Notes: generated by a model from the letters alone, not told the origin. Shown: positions 9,340 to 18,540, numbered from the stretch's first letter. The stretch is DNA of 31,138 nucleotides from JAABRU01 sp041390465 (GCA_041390465.1 JAWKPW010000069.1:1-31138), one strand, 5' to 3'. Program-made: numbers and translations.

Positions 9340-10492
9340 ATGGACAGCAAACGCAGCGGCTTTTTGAGATGCATGATGGCCGCACATTATTTTCTCTATT
9401 TCGGGGTCATGGGCATTTTCCTGCCCTACTTCAATCTTTACTGCTTTCATCTGGGCTTTGACGGGTTTCAGATCGGTGTCCTGTCCGCGATGCGCTCCGT
9501 TTCCATGGTGCTGTTTCCTGTTCTCTGGAGCATGGCGGCAGACCGTTTCCGAATCCGCCGGGGCATTTTTGTTTTGTGCAGTTTTTCTTCTGCCATCATC
9601 TGGACGGCTTTTCTTTTCACTGCCGAATTTCATATGATTCTGATTATCAGCATTGTTTACGGTGTTTTTTATTCGCCCATGATTTCCTTTATGGAAGCCT
9701 TTACCATGGATATTCTGGAAAAAGACAAAAGCAGTTACGGAAGGGTGAGAGCCTGGGGCACCATTGCCTTTATTTTTATTTCCGGGGGAATGGGAAAGCT
9801 CATTGATCTGTATTCAGTGCGTCTGATTCTCATTATGATTCTGGCAGGCTCTCTGGTACAGGCTCTTCTTTCCCCTAAAGTCCCCCGCATTTCCGGTCAG
9901 GGCCGGAAGTACGGAAAACCGGATTTCCTGTTCAGGGCCAGGCCCCTTGTTTTTCTTTTCTGTGCATTTCTCATGCTGGTCAGCCACGGAACCTATTACG
10001 GATTTTTTTCCATCCATCTGGAAACTTTGGGATACAGCAAAACCTTCATCGGTCTTGCCTGGGCTCTGGCCTCTGTTGCGGAGATTGGGGTCATGATGTC
10101 TTCCGCGCGGATATTCAAAAGATTTGCCATTGAAAAGGTTCTGCTTTTTTCCTTTGGCGCGGCGTGCTGCGATGGTTTGTCCTTTCCAAAGCCCAGTCCA
10201 CTGGCTGATTCTTGTCTCCCAGGGCTGCTCCATTACTTACGGATCCTTCCACATTGCCAGCATTCTGAACATGGATCGCATGTCGCCTGATGACTCCAAA
10301 ACCCTTGGACAGAGCGTCAACAATGCCGTCACTTACGGACTGGGCATGACCGCAGGATTCTTCCTCAGCGCCTGTCTGTATGAAAAAACAGGATCTTTTA
10401 TGCTTTTTTCCATCAGTGCGCTTATCGCCCTTTCAGGAGGGCTGATTTTTCAATGCTCCTGCATCATGATGGGCAGAGACGAAAAATTATAG
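9340..10492 (+). pseudogene. MFS transporter, frameshifted
   Basis: Major facilitator superfamily permease of the LacY/nucleoside-symporter-like group. The ATG at 9340 is preceded by CAGGA and begins MDSKRSGFLRCMMAAHYFLY, leading directly into TM1; the longer upstream frame (from 9232) reads repeat DNA and is not favoured. Eight to nine membrane helices are encoded up to about 10160, including the intracellular loop motif WSMAADRFRIRRG after TM2. The frame then breaks in the segment 10155-10200 and the remaining helices continue in another frame (LVSQGCSITYGSFHIAS to the stop at 10490-10492). Both pieces together make about 380 residues, normal for the family. The substrate cannot be told from the sequence. 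One or two single-base indels would restore it. Confidence 0.75.
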
Positions 10493-10583
10493 GAATTTTT
10501 CTTTCAAATGCCTTTTCTTTCGTGTACATTTTTATGCACTTGACTGTCCGGCATTTTTCAATGTCTGAAATCAGTTTTTTTAT

Positions 10584-10687
10584 AAGGCGGTTTCCGGAAA
10601 AGAACATCCCCCGGATTTGACAGGTTTCCAAAAGCTGTCAAATCTTTCAGGTGACGGAACAGGGACATTCATTTTCAGAAATCACCT
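10584..10687 (+). repeat. MITE-like element, family 1, copy B
   Basis: Begins AAGGCGGTTTCCGGAAAAGA and ends TTTTCAGAAATCACCT; the ends form imperfect terminal inverted repeats of about 16 bp. The centre carries the palindrome TTTGACAGG...CTGTCAAAT. It matches the inverted copy at 16216-16319 at most positions. It sits in the leader of the TerC gene. Confidence 0.75.
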
Positions 10688-10745
10688 GAAACAGGATCGC
10701 ATTTCTGTTCTTCATCAAAAACAAAAAATCAGGAGGTATTGCATT

Positions 10746-11456
10746 ATGACAGATGCACTTGCAACCCTTGCTCTGCTCATCGGTCTGGAACTGGTTCTGG
10801 GCGTGGACAATGTGCTTGTCATCGCCATTTTTGTGGGGCGTCTGCCCGAACATCTGCGGAATAAAGCCAGATTTATCGGGCTGAGTCTGGCAATGGTGGC
10901 CCGGATTGTCATGCTGGTGCTTGTTCTGGCCCTGGCCAATCTCACCAATCCGGTAATTTTGCATTTTTCCGTCCGGGATCTGATTCTGCTGGCAGGCGGA
11001 CTTTTCCTTCTCTACAAAGCGGTAAGGGAAATCCATCATACAGTGGAACTCAGAGAGGAAGGGGAGCATTTGGAGGAAAAGAAAGCCGGCGGGAAATTTT
11101 CCGCAATCATCACCCAGATTGTTCTGCTCGACATTGTTTTTTCCGTTGATTCCGTGATTACCGCTGTGGGACTGACCTCACAGATATGGGTGATTGTGAC
11201 GGCCGTGATTCTGTCTTTTATGGGCATTCTGGTCTATGCCGGACCGGTGGGGGATTTTATTCTGAAACATCCAACCCTGAAAATCCTGGCTCTGTCCTTT
11301 CTGATTACCATCGGTGTCACGATTTTCATGGAAGGAATGCATAAGCATGTGCCCAAGGCATACATTTATCTGCCCATGGGTTTTGCCCTGCTGGTGGATA
11401 CGCTGCAGATGCGTTATGAGGCAAACAGAAAAAAACGGATTGCAAAACAGACCTGA
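10746..11456 (+). CDS. TerC-family integral membrane protein
   Basis: Protein of 236 residues. The start at 10746 has a strong AGGAGG ribosome site (10731-10736); the open frame extends upstream only through the repeat element. Seven or so membrane helices and the two TerC signature segments, LELVLGVDNVLVIAI (about 13-27) and LDIVFSVDSVITAVG (about 135-149), each place conserved acidic residues and an Asn/Ser inside a helix. Members such as Alx, YkoY and MeeF are implicated in metal (Mn2+) export, in some cases to metallate exported enzymes. A charged loop (ELREEGEHLEEKKAGGK) separates the two halves. The leader shows no yybP-ykoY riboswitch-like sequence. The gene is intact, unlike the MFS gene before it. 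Confidence 0.88.
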   Translation: MTDALATLALLIGLELVLGVDNVLVIAIFVGRLPEHLRNKARFIGLSLAMVARIVMLVLVLALANLTNPVILHFSVRDLILLAGGLFLLYKAVREIHHTVELREEGEHLEEKKAGGKFSAIITQIVLLDIVFSVDSVITAVGLTSQIWVIVTAVILSFMGILVYAGPVGDFILKHPTLKILALSFLITIGVTIFMEGMHKHVPKAYIYLPMGFALLVDTLQMRYEANRKKRIAKQT

Positions 11457-11475
11457 AAATGACTCCTCCGAAGCA

Positions 11476-11537
11476 GGTGGGCAAAATCGACTTGCGGCTG
11501 GGGTGATCCGGGCTGTTTGACAGCGATTTCGCCCACC
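11476..11537. repeat. 62-bp inverted repeat downstream of the TerC gene
   Basis: GGTGGGCAAAATCG (11476-11489) pairs with CGATTTCGCCCACC (11524-11537) with one mismatch, enclosing a G-rich loop. It starts 19 bases after the TerC stop. There is no T-run, so it is not a classic terminator. It may be a dispersed element or a structured 3' end. Confidence 0.5.
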
Positions 11538-12131
11538 ATGCTGCTTTCAGATTTCATATCGCGTCAATGGCAGTGACCCCAATCCCATGCAGAAACCCGG
11601 AATGCCGGTGAAGCAAGGCTCCGGAATCTGTACCCTTTCTGAATCTATCCTTTCCGTGAAAAAGAAATTTTCAGTAAGTTTGAATCTGTCAAATTTCAAT
11701 TTCATCTGAAAATGTATTTGTCTGACCAAAACAAACTTATCATTACCATAACATACATTTTTTTCCCCCTTGTGAAGAACAGAAAAATCGAGCAGTTTTA
11801 TCTGTTTGATTTTATTTGTTTTATCAAAACAGCACCTGTGCTGTCGAAAATGTTTGTCAACAAATTCAAACGGTAAAAAGCAAAGTACCTGTTTGTGTCT
11901 TTATTTCAATAATTTCAACATGTTCAAATGTTTGTTGCAATTCATTCATTTATCTTGCTTCTTGACATATGCCGTCAATTGAGGATATGAAAATATGAAA
12001 TAGCAATTAACCAGTGAATATTGTTTGGTGATTATCCGTCTGTTCCGTGGACGGCGAAATACAACTTGAAAAGAAAATTTCCAAAAAAAATTTTCCGCAA
12101 GACAGAGAACCCTTCAGACAAAGGAGGAAAG
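11538..12131. other. AT-rich leader of the formate dehydrogenase operon
   Basis: No gene seen. Base composition becomes strongly AT-rich from about 11690 to 12010, with repeated TGTTTG and TTCAAA motifs (about 11800-11940), as expected for a regulated promoter region. A candidate promoter is at 11962-11990. No FNR-, ModE- or NtrC-type site could be assigned with confidence. Confidence 0.45.
11962..11990 (+). promoter_or_regulatory. Candidate promoter of the formate dehydrogenase operon
   Basis: TTGACA at 11962-11967 and ATATGA (or TATGAA, one base on) at 11985-11991 with 17-18 base spacing, about 140 bases ahead of fdhA. The -35 box is also part of a small inverted repeat TTGAC-N7-GTCAA (11962-11978), which could be an operator. 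Prediction only. Confidence 0.35.
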
Positions 12132-15100
12132 ATGAAAGTGACACGAAGGCGGTGTATGCAGGTGACAGGCGCTGCTGCGGCAGGGCTTGCCGCGAGCCGT
12201 CTGGGTTTTGATCTGAAACCGGTTGAAGCTCATGCCCAGATGCTCAAAACAAAGTATGCCAAAGAAACCACCAGCATCTGCTGCTACTGCGCAGTGGGGT
12301 GCGGTTTGATTGTGCATACCAGCAGAAAAGGGGACGGACGGGTCATGAATATTGAAGGTGACCCGGATCATGTCATCAACCGTGGCGCTCTCTGCGCCAA
12401 AGGCTCATCTCTGAGCCAGTTGGTGGAAAATGAAAACCGGCTCACCCAGCCCATGTACCGGGCTCCCAACACGGACAAGTTTGAAACCGTATCCTGGGAC
12501 TGGGCTCTGGAGCAGATTGCAGAGCGGATCAAAAAAACCCGTGATGCGGGTTTTACGGCAAAGAATGCCAAAGGACAGGTGGTCAACCGGGTCACCAATA
12601 TGGCATCGCTGGGCAGTGCTGCCATGGACAATGAGGAATGCTGGATTTATCAGGCACTGATGCGGGCTTTGGGTCTGGTGTACATTGAACACCAGGCACG
12701 CATCTGACACAGCGCGACTGTTGCGGCTCTGGCAGAGTCGTTCGGACGCGGTGCAATGTCCAATCACTGGATTTATCTCAATAACAGTGACTGCATTCTC
12801 ATCATGGGCAGCAATGCTGCGGAAAACCATCCCATTTCCTTCAAATATGTCACTGAGGCCATGCAGAAGGGCGCCAAACTGATCAATGTGGATCCCCGCT
12901 TCACCCGCACATCGGCCAAGGCTGACATTTACGTTCCCCTGCGATCCGGAACCGACATAGCGTTTCTCGGAGGCATGATCAAATACCTTCTGGACAGCAA
13001 ACTGCACAATGAAACCTATGTGGCAAATTACACAAATGCACCTTTTATTGTCAAAGAAAGTTTTGATTTCAAAGACGGCCTGTTCGCGGGTTATGACAAA
13101 AAAGCCCGGAAATATGACAAAAGTCAGTGGGATTTTGAACTCGATGACAAGGGCGTTCCCAAAATGGATCGCACGCTGCAGCATGAACGCTGTGTGTTCA
13201 ATCTCCTGAAAAAGCATTACGATCGTTACAATACCAAACTGGTTTCCGAAATCACCGGCACCTCTGAAGCTGAACTGGCAGAGGTATACAAAACATACTG
13301 TGAAACCGGTCAGACCGGCAAGGCGGGAACCATCATGTATGCCATGGGCTGGACCCAGCACACCGTAGGCGTTCAGAATATCCGCACCATGGCCATCATC
13401 CAGTTGCTGCTGGGCAATATGGGCGTGGCCGGAGGCGGGGTCAATGCTCTGCGCGGGGAATCCAATGTGCAGGGTTCCACAGATCAGTGCCTGCTTTGGC
13501 ATATTCTTCCCGGATATCTGAAGATTCCCACAGCATCCAAAGCCAATTTGGCAGATTACATCAAGGCTGCAACGCCTGTCAGCACGGATCCCATGAGTGC
13601 GAACTGGTGGCAGAATTATCCCAAATATGCGGTGAGTCTGCTCAAGGCATATTTCGGGGATGCTGCGAAAAAAGACAATGATTTCGGCTATTCCTGGCTG
13701 CCCAAAGCAGATGATGACAAGGTCTATTCCTGGTTTGACATCTTTGACGCGATGTACAACAAAGAAATCAAAGGTCTGTTTGCCTGGGGCATGAATCCGG
13801 CCTGCTCCGGTTCCAATGTGGGCAAAATCCGCAAAGCCATGACCCAGCTCGACTGGCTGGTGAATGTCAATCTTTTTGACAATGAAACCGGTTCTTTCTG
13901 GCGGGGCCCCGGCATGAATCCCAAAGAGATCAAAACCGAGGTTTTCATGCTTCCGGCCTGCATGTTTGTGGAAAAAGAGGGCAGTATCAGCAACAGCGGC
14001 CGCTGGATGCAGTGGCGCTATCAGGGACCCAAACCCCTGGGCAACAGCCGTCCGGACGGGGACATCATCATGGAACTGGGTTTCATGCTGAAGGAACTTT
14101 ACAAAAAGGGCGGCAAATTCCCGGAACCCATTCTCAATCTCAAATGGGATTATATGACAGACCACGTGTATGACCCGCACAAAGTCGCCAAAGAAATCAA
14201 CGGTTATTACCTTGCAGATGTGACTGACAAGGATCAGACCTACAAAAAAGGCACTCTGGTTCCCAGTTTCGCGTTTCTGAAGGATGACGGAACCACATCT
14301 TCGGGCAACTGGATCTACTGCAACAGTTACACGGAAAAAGGCAATATGTCTGCGAGAAGAGGCCAGCAGGATGCGCCCAACAATATCGGTCTGTATCCGG
14401 AATTTGCCTGGGCCTGGCCGGTCAACCGCCGCATTATCTATAACCGCGCCTCTGTTGATCTCAGGGGAGAACCTTGGAACAAAGAAAAATGGGTGGTGCG
14501 CTGGAACGGCGAAAAATGGGAAGGGGATGTGCCGGACGGCGGATGGCCTCCTCTGCAGAATGCAGACGGCACTCCCAATGACAAATCCCGGTATCCCTTT
14601 ATCATGACCAAACACGGTCACGCGCAGATTTACGGCCCCGGACTTGCGGACGGGCCTTTCCCGGAACATTATGAACCTCTGGAATGTCCGGTGGAAAAGA
14701 ATTTCATGAACTCTCAGCGCATGAATCCGGTTGCGCCCGTGTATGGAACCGATGCAGACAGTTATGCCACCTGTGATCCGCGCTATCCCTATGTGGCCAC
14801 CACGTACCGCGTGTCCGAGCATTGGCAGACCGGTCTCATGACCCGGCCCCAGCCCTGGCTTATGGAACTCCATCCTCAGGTTTTTGTGGAAATGAGTGAG
14901 GAACTCGCGGATCTGCGGGGCATCAAAAACGGGGAGCGGGTGATTGTGAGCAGTGCACGGGACAAACTGGAATGCACGGCCATTGTCACCAAGCGGTTCA
15001 AACCCTTCAGGATTGGGGAAACTGTGGTGCATCAGGTGGGGCTGCCCTGGCATTTTGGCTGGAGATGGCCTGATACAGGCGCGGAAGACAGTGCGAATCT

Positions 15101-15179
15101 GCTCACGCCTCCGACCGGTGATCCCAACACCCGGATTCCGGAAACCAAGGCGTTCATGGTCAATGTGGCCAAAAAGTAA
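12132..15179 (+). CDS. fdhA: Formate dehydrogenase catalytic subunit, selenocysteine-containing, Tat-exported
   Basis: Oxidises formate to CO2 in the periplasm with a molybdenum or tungsten bis-pterin cofactor. The ATG at 12132 follows AAGGAGG and opens a twin-arginine signal (TRRRCMQVTGAAAAGLAASR, cleavage near AHA, residue 35). Cys50, Cys53, Cys57 and Cys88 bind a [4Fe-4S] cluster. The frame meets TGA at 12705-12707 and continues in the same frame to 15179. The context ARI-TGA-HSATVAALAESFGRG is the FDH active site, so the TGA is read as selenocysteine 192, next to catalytic His193; the E. coli FdnG residue is U196. A SECIS-like hairpin follows. Total 1015 residues, the usual size. fdhB starts 12 bases downstream. 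The downstream part alone would look like a separate protein starting at 12756; that is an artefact of taking TGA as a stop. Confidence 0.95.
12705..12740 (+). promoter_or_regulatory. Selenocysteine codon and SECIS-like hairpin of fdhA
   Basis: After the TGA, CGACT (12715-12719) pairs with AGTCG (12736-12740) and TGC (12722-12724) with GCA (12732-12734), presenting the apical loop GGCTCTG. The distance from TGA to hairpin, the small bulge and the GG-containing loop resemble bacterial SECIS elements bound by SelB, such as the GGTCT loop of E. coli fdhF. Structure inferred by eye. Confidence 0.75.
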
Positions 15180-15191
15180 AGGAGGTGAGAG

Positions 15192-16046
15192 ATGAGTAAA
15201 GGATTTTTCATTGACACAACCCTGTGCACAGCCTGCCGCGGCTGCCAGGTGGCCTGCAAGCAGTGGCATGATCTGCCTGCCGAGCACACAGTGAACACAG
15301 GCAGTTTCCAGAATCCGCCGGATCTGTCCTTTGACACCTACAAACTGGTGCGCATGACAGAGGATGTGATTGACGGCAGACTGCACTGGCTCTTTTTCCC
15401 GGAACAGTGCCGCCACTGCATTGAGCCGCCCTGTCTGGAAAGTGCGGGCGAGCCATCTGCAATTTTCAAGGATGAAAACACAGGTGCGGTTCTGTTTACG
15501 GCCAATACAGCGGATCTGAGCGCGGATGACATTATCGGATCCTGTCCCTACAATATTCCGCGCAAAAATGACGCGGGAATTCTGGCCAAGTGCGACATGT
15601 GCAATGACCGGGTCATCAACGGGCTGCTGCCCGCGTGCGTGAAAACCTGTCCCACAAAGGGAATATGGACTTCGGGAACTGGAAGGATGAAGGCTCTGGC
15701 TGAAAAGCATCTGGAGACCGCCAAAAGAAATTCCCAATCGCGCTCATCCGGCAAAGACAGCGTGCGGGTGATTTATCTGACAGGATTTGATCCCTCAGAA
15801 TATCACAAAAGCACGATGGCCGGTCCTGGGCTCCTTTGGCATGAACATCAGTTAATCATGGAGCATGAAGTCCCGCACAATTTGTTTGTAAAATTACTTT
15901 TTCATATCAGGATGTCAATGATGGGATCAAAAGATGCGCGTGAATTTCTGAAACAGGACATATCGCCCTTTAAGGAAATTTTCTCTTATATTTTGTTATT
16001 GCACACAAAATCAGGCAAAAGCAAACTGTTTGTTTGTCAAAAATGA
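15192..16046 (+). CDS. fdhB: Formate dehydrogenase iron-sulfur subunit, atypical C-terminus
   Basis: Ferredoxin-like electron-transfer subunit carrying [4Fe-4S] clusters from the catalytic subunit. The start at 15192 follows GGAGG, 12 bases after fdhA. Cys groups are CTACRGCQVACKQW (about 11-24), CRHCIEPPC (about 74-82), CPYNIPR (about 118) and CDMCNDRVINGLLPACVKTC (about 133-152), as in Desulfovibrio-type FdhB. Relatives end near 215-240 residues; this frame runs to 284. The last 80 residues, after DPSEYH, come from AT-richer DNA and show no family features. In the next frame a stop occurs at about 15856-15858, which would give a normal length, so a frameshift near 15795 that removed the native stop is likely. 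No cytochrome subunit gene follows, so the partner is probably a soluble cytochrome c pool or an unlinked gene. Confidence 0.85.
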   Translation: MSKGFFIDTTLCTACRGCQVACKQWHDLPAEHTVNTGSFQNPPDLSFDTYKLVRMTEDVIDGRLHWLFFPEQCRHCIEPPCLESAGEPSAIFKDENTGAVLFTANTADLSADDIIGSCPYNIPRKNDAGILAKCDMCNDRVINGLLPACVKTCPTKGIWTSGTGRMKALAEKHLETAKRNSQSRSSGKDSVRVIYLTGFDPSEYHKSTMAGPGLLWHEHQLIMEHEVPHNLFVKLLFHIRMSMMGSKDAREFLKQDISPFKEIFSYILLLHTKSGKSKLFVCQK

Positions 16047-16155
16047 CACAATAATGCAAATTTGATACGTTTCATAATATTGTCAATTTATACCGTTTCT
16101 TAAAACATTTCGGTGGAACTTCCGGACTCCGAAATCAATTTGATATAATTTAAAT

Positions 16156-16209
16156 CAGCCGCGAATGACACGAACTGCACAGACCGCAATTCGTGCAATT
16201 CGCGGCTGT
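16156..16209. repeat. Inverted repeat, CAGCCGCGAAT arms
   Basis: CAGCCGCGAAT at 16156-16166 is mirrored by ATTCGCGGCTG at 16199-16209. Inner sequence shares ATGACACGAA and TTCGTGCAATTCG words with the element at 6244-6299. Dispersed palindromic repeat. Confidence 0.6.
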
Positions 16210-16215
16210 GCCGTC

Positions 16216-16319
16216 AGGTGATTTCTGAAAATGAATGTCCCTGTTCAGTCATCTGAAAGATTTGGCAACTTTTGAAAAGTTGTCAAATCCGGGGGATGTT
16301 CTTTTCCGGAAATCACCTT
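16216..16319 (-). repeat. MITE-like element, family 1, copy C (inverted)
   Basis: Reverse complement of the element at 10584-10687, from AGGTGATTTCTGAAAATGAA to TTTTCCGGAAATCACCTT, with the central TTTGGCAACTTTTGAAAAGT palindrome. Terminal inverted repeats are about 16 bp. This is the cleanest copy in the window. Confidence 0.75.
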
Positions 16320-16629
16320 AACTCTTATGAGTAATTCTGAAAAAGCACAGTGCCTTTGGCAACAAATTCCACATCTCCGTCATTGAAAAGCAGAAGAAGA
16401 GAAACACGGAGAAGCGCTTGAAAATCAACATTGACATGATGCAGCAACTGTCAGTTTTTCCGCAGTTCTGTCTGTGCAGAAAACCGCTCCGCTTAATTTC
16501 CGCACTCCTCCGGATCGGTGCAAACTGTATAAAATCAAAGGTGAATCGGTATTAATTCACATCAGGGCAGCAGGGCTTTCCCGTACTGAAAGCCCTCTGA
16601 TGTCTGCCGGAAGTGATTTTGCGTTTTTT

Positions 16630-16736
16630 AAGGCGATTTCAGGAAAAGAACATACCGCAGATCCGGAACTCTTTCAAAGCAGCACAAGCCGGAAGTTTAT
16701 GCTGCTTTGTCGGGATATTCTTTTCTGGACATCACC
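16630..16736. repeat. MITE-like element related to family 1
   Basis: Ends AAGGCGATTTCAGGAAAAGA and TCTTTTCTGGACATCACC are imperfect inverted copies, close to the ends of family 1. The interior differs, with AGCAGCA/TGCTGCT as inner arms. It may be a sister element using the same transposase. A lone end of the same type occurs at 27682-27705. Confidence 0.5.
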
Positions 16737-16860
16737 CAACCACATGGGGCACAAAAGAAACTGCACAGAGAACACAAAATCTGCGCAGTTGCCGGTATGA
16801 AACGTCTCACTGCCCACATTGCGAATCTGCCCCTTCCCATCAGGAAAGAAGGACTGAATT

Positions 16861-18384
16861 TTACTTCCCATAATATTTCCGGATGGCTTCACAAAGACCG
16901 GGGATGGTGAAGGATTCTGCTGTAATCTGCACATCAAACCCCAGTTCCCGTGCGGTATCCGAGGTAATCGGCCCGATGCTCGCGACAATGACATTTTTCA
17001 TCAGGGCTTTCAGATCAGCATCTGCAGGGAGCAGAGATTTGAAGTTTTTCACGGTCGAGGAACTGGTGAATGTCACCATGTCAATATTGCCTGACCGCAG
17101 TTCTTTGACCAGCACATCTGCTTTGTCACTGGCCTGCTCTGTGCGGTAGGTCGCAATTTCATCCACTGCAGCGCCCATTTTCCGCAGTTCCACAGGCAGG
17201 ATTGGCCGGGCTTCGGCTGCTCTGGGCAGAAGAATTTTTTTGCCGCTGACATTTTCATTCCGGAATGCATCCACCACTGATTCGGCACGGTAACTTTCCG
17301 GAACAATATCGCTCCGCAGTCCGAAATTCAGCAGTTTTTCCGCAGTCACCGGGCCAATCGCGGCTGTGTGCATGTGATGCAGTGCGCGCACATCCTTTCC
17401 CAGTGCAAACATGCGTTCAAAAAAGAATTTCACACCGTTTACACTGGTGAACACAATCCAGTCATACGCGGAAAGATTTTCAATGGCCCTGTCCAGAGGA
17501 TTCCAGTCTGCCGGAGGAACAACCTCAATGGTGGGGCATTCCAGACAGTCCGCCCCCATTTCCGTCAGACGGGAAATCAGATCACTGGCCTGCTGACGCG
17601 CACGGGTGACTGCAATCCGTTTTCCCAAAAGGGGACGGTCTTCAAACCAGTGCATTTTGTCCCGCAGACTTACCACATGTCCCACGATGATAATTGCAGG
17701 AGCTTTCATTCCCGCAGCAGAGGCTTTTTCCGCAATATTGTTCAGGGTTCCGGCCAGAGAAACCTGCTTTGGCGTGGTTCCCCATCGCACCAGAGCCACC
17801 GGGGTTTCGCCGGGCATTTCATTGGCTGTCAACTGTGTGACAATATGGGGCAGATTCCTGACGCCCATGAAAAAAACCAGGGTTCCAATCTTTGCCAAAG
17901 CTGCCCAGTCAATATTGGATTCAGATTTGGTCGGATCTTCATGTCCCGTGACAAAGGCAACGGTTGCTGTATATTCCCGGTGCGTGAGGGGAATGCCTGC
18001 ATACGCGGGCGCGGCAATGGCCGAGGTCACGCCCGGCACAATTTCAAAGGGAATTCCGGCTTCAATCAGCACTTCGGCCTCTTCCCCGCCCCGTCCGAAC
18101 ACAAAGGGATCTCCTCCTTTGAGACGGGTGACAATGCGCCCCTCTTTTGCCTTTTCCACAAGCAGGGCATTGATGCCTTCCTGCGGAAGGGTATGATCGC
18201 CCCCTTTTTTGCCCACATAAATCATTTCCGCTTTTTCGTTTGCGTATTTCAGCAGGGCCGGAGCAGCCAGATAATCATAGATAATCACATCCGCGTTTTC
18301 AATGCAGGCACGGCCCTTGACCGTTATCAGCCCCGGATCTCCGGGACCTGCGCCTACCAGATATACTTTGCTGTCTGTTTTCAT
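16861..18384 (-). CDS. cobA-hemD: Uroporphyrinogen-III C-methyltransferase / uroporphyrinogen-III synthase fusion
   Basis: Bifunctional protein of 507 residues. The first half (about 5-245) is a SAM-dependent uroporphyrinogen III methyltransferase: VYLVGAGPGDPGLITVKG near the N-terminus, RLKGGDPFVFGRGGEEAE near 90-107 and PGVTSAIAAPAYAGIPLTHR near 118-137. It makes precorrin-2, the branch point to siroheme and cobalamin. The second half (about 255-507) is HemD, which cyclises hydroxymethylbilane to uroporphyrinogen III (GKRIAVTRARQQASDLISRL at its start, FTSSSTVKNF near 445). The fusion is common in Desulfobacterota and Firmicutes. It follows hemC on the same strand with a gap of 156 bases that holds palindromic repeats. 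No strong ribosome site precedes the start, so the start is somewhat uncertain. Confidence 0.92.
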   Translation of the reverse strand: MKTDSKVYLVGAGPGDPGLITVKGRACIENADVIIYDYLAAPALLKYANEKAEMIYVGKKGGDHTLPQEGINALLVEKAKEGRIVTRLKGGDPFVFGRGGEEAEVLIEAGIPFEIVPGVTSAIAAPAYAGIPLTHREYTATVAFVTGHEDPTKSESNIDWAALAKIGTLVFFMGVRNLPHIVTQLTANEMPGETPVALVRWGTTPKQVSLAGTLNNIAEKASAAGMKAPAIIIVGHVVSLRDKMHWFEDRPLLGKRIAVTRARQQASDLISRLTEMGADCLECPTIEVVPPADWNPLDRAIENLSAYDWIVFTSVNGVKFFFERMFALGKDVRALHHMHTAAIGPVTAEKLLNFGLRSDIVPESYRAESVVDAFRNENVSGKKILLPRAAEARPILPVELRKMGAAVDEIATYRTEQASDKADVLVKELRSGNIDMVTFTSSSTVKNFKSLLPADADLKALMKNVIVASIGPITSDTARELGFDVQITAESFTIPGLCEAIRKYYGK

Positions 18385-18540
18385 AGAATTAAGGTGTCAG
18401 GTTTCGGGTTTCAGGTTAACCCATATTTGATTTTATGCCAAAATAACTTGACCGGAGTGCCAAACTGAAAGTTTGGCAGTGTTTTCTGCATGAGTTCAAA
18501 GCTCCAAACTTTCCGTTTGGACTCCTCCCCGCATTGGAAA
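18385..18540. repeat. Palindromic CCAAACTTTCNGTTTGG repeats between hemC and cobA-hemD
   Basis: GCCAAACTGAAAGTTTGGC at about 18459-18477 and TCCAAACTTTCCGTTTGGA at about 18502-18520 are near-perfect palindromes. Related copies are at about 205-217, 29432-29458 and 29843-29867. In this position they could form hairpins in the hemC to cobA-hemD transcript. Dispersed repeats. Confidence 0.55.

Larger units (their letters stand above)
16047..16860. other. Long repeat-rich gap between fdhB and cobA-hemD
   Basis: No intact gene. It contains an inverted repeat (16156-16209), an inverted family 1 MITE (16216-16319) and a related longer element (16630-16736). On the reverse strand, about 16325-16450 reads as a short frame ending LFNDGDVEFVAKGTVLFQNYS and a stop, with protein-like composition but no start; it may be the 3' scrap of a lost gene. 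A motif resembling the GAATCGGTAT repeat occurs at about 16530-16555. Confidence 0.5.

Noticed and set aside
10500..10745. yybP-ykoY manganese riboswitch ahead of the TerC-family gene
   Set aside because: Expected because some TerC genes carry it, but the leader consists of a MITE-like element and shows no matching conserved core.
12705..12707. TGA inside fdhA as a nonsense mutation
   Set aside because: The position is exactly the selenocysteine of formate dehydrogenases, frame and motifs continue unbroken, and a SECIS-like hairpin follows.
12756..15179. Separate oxidoreductase gene starting at 12756
   Set aside because: It is the C-terminal part of the selenoprotein; there is no ribosome site at 12756 and the frame is continuous with 12132.
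12405..15737. Open frame of 1110 codons on the reverse strand across fdhA and fdhB
   Set aside because: It is antisense to an unmistakable coding sequence, has no recognisable domain, and its composition (many His, Phe, Arg, Gly) is that of a codon-bias shadow.
17368..18468. 366-codon forward frame opposite cobA-hemD
   Set aside because: Antisense shadow; the reverse-strand gene has full family motifs.
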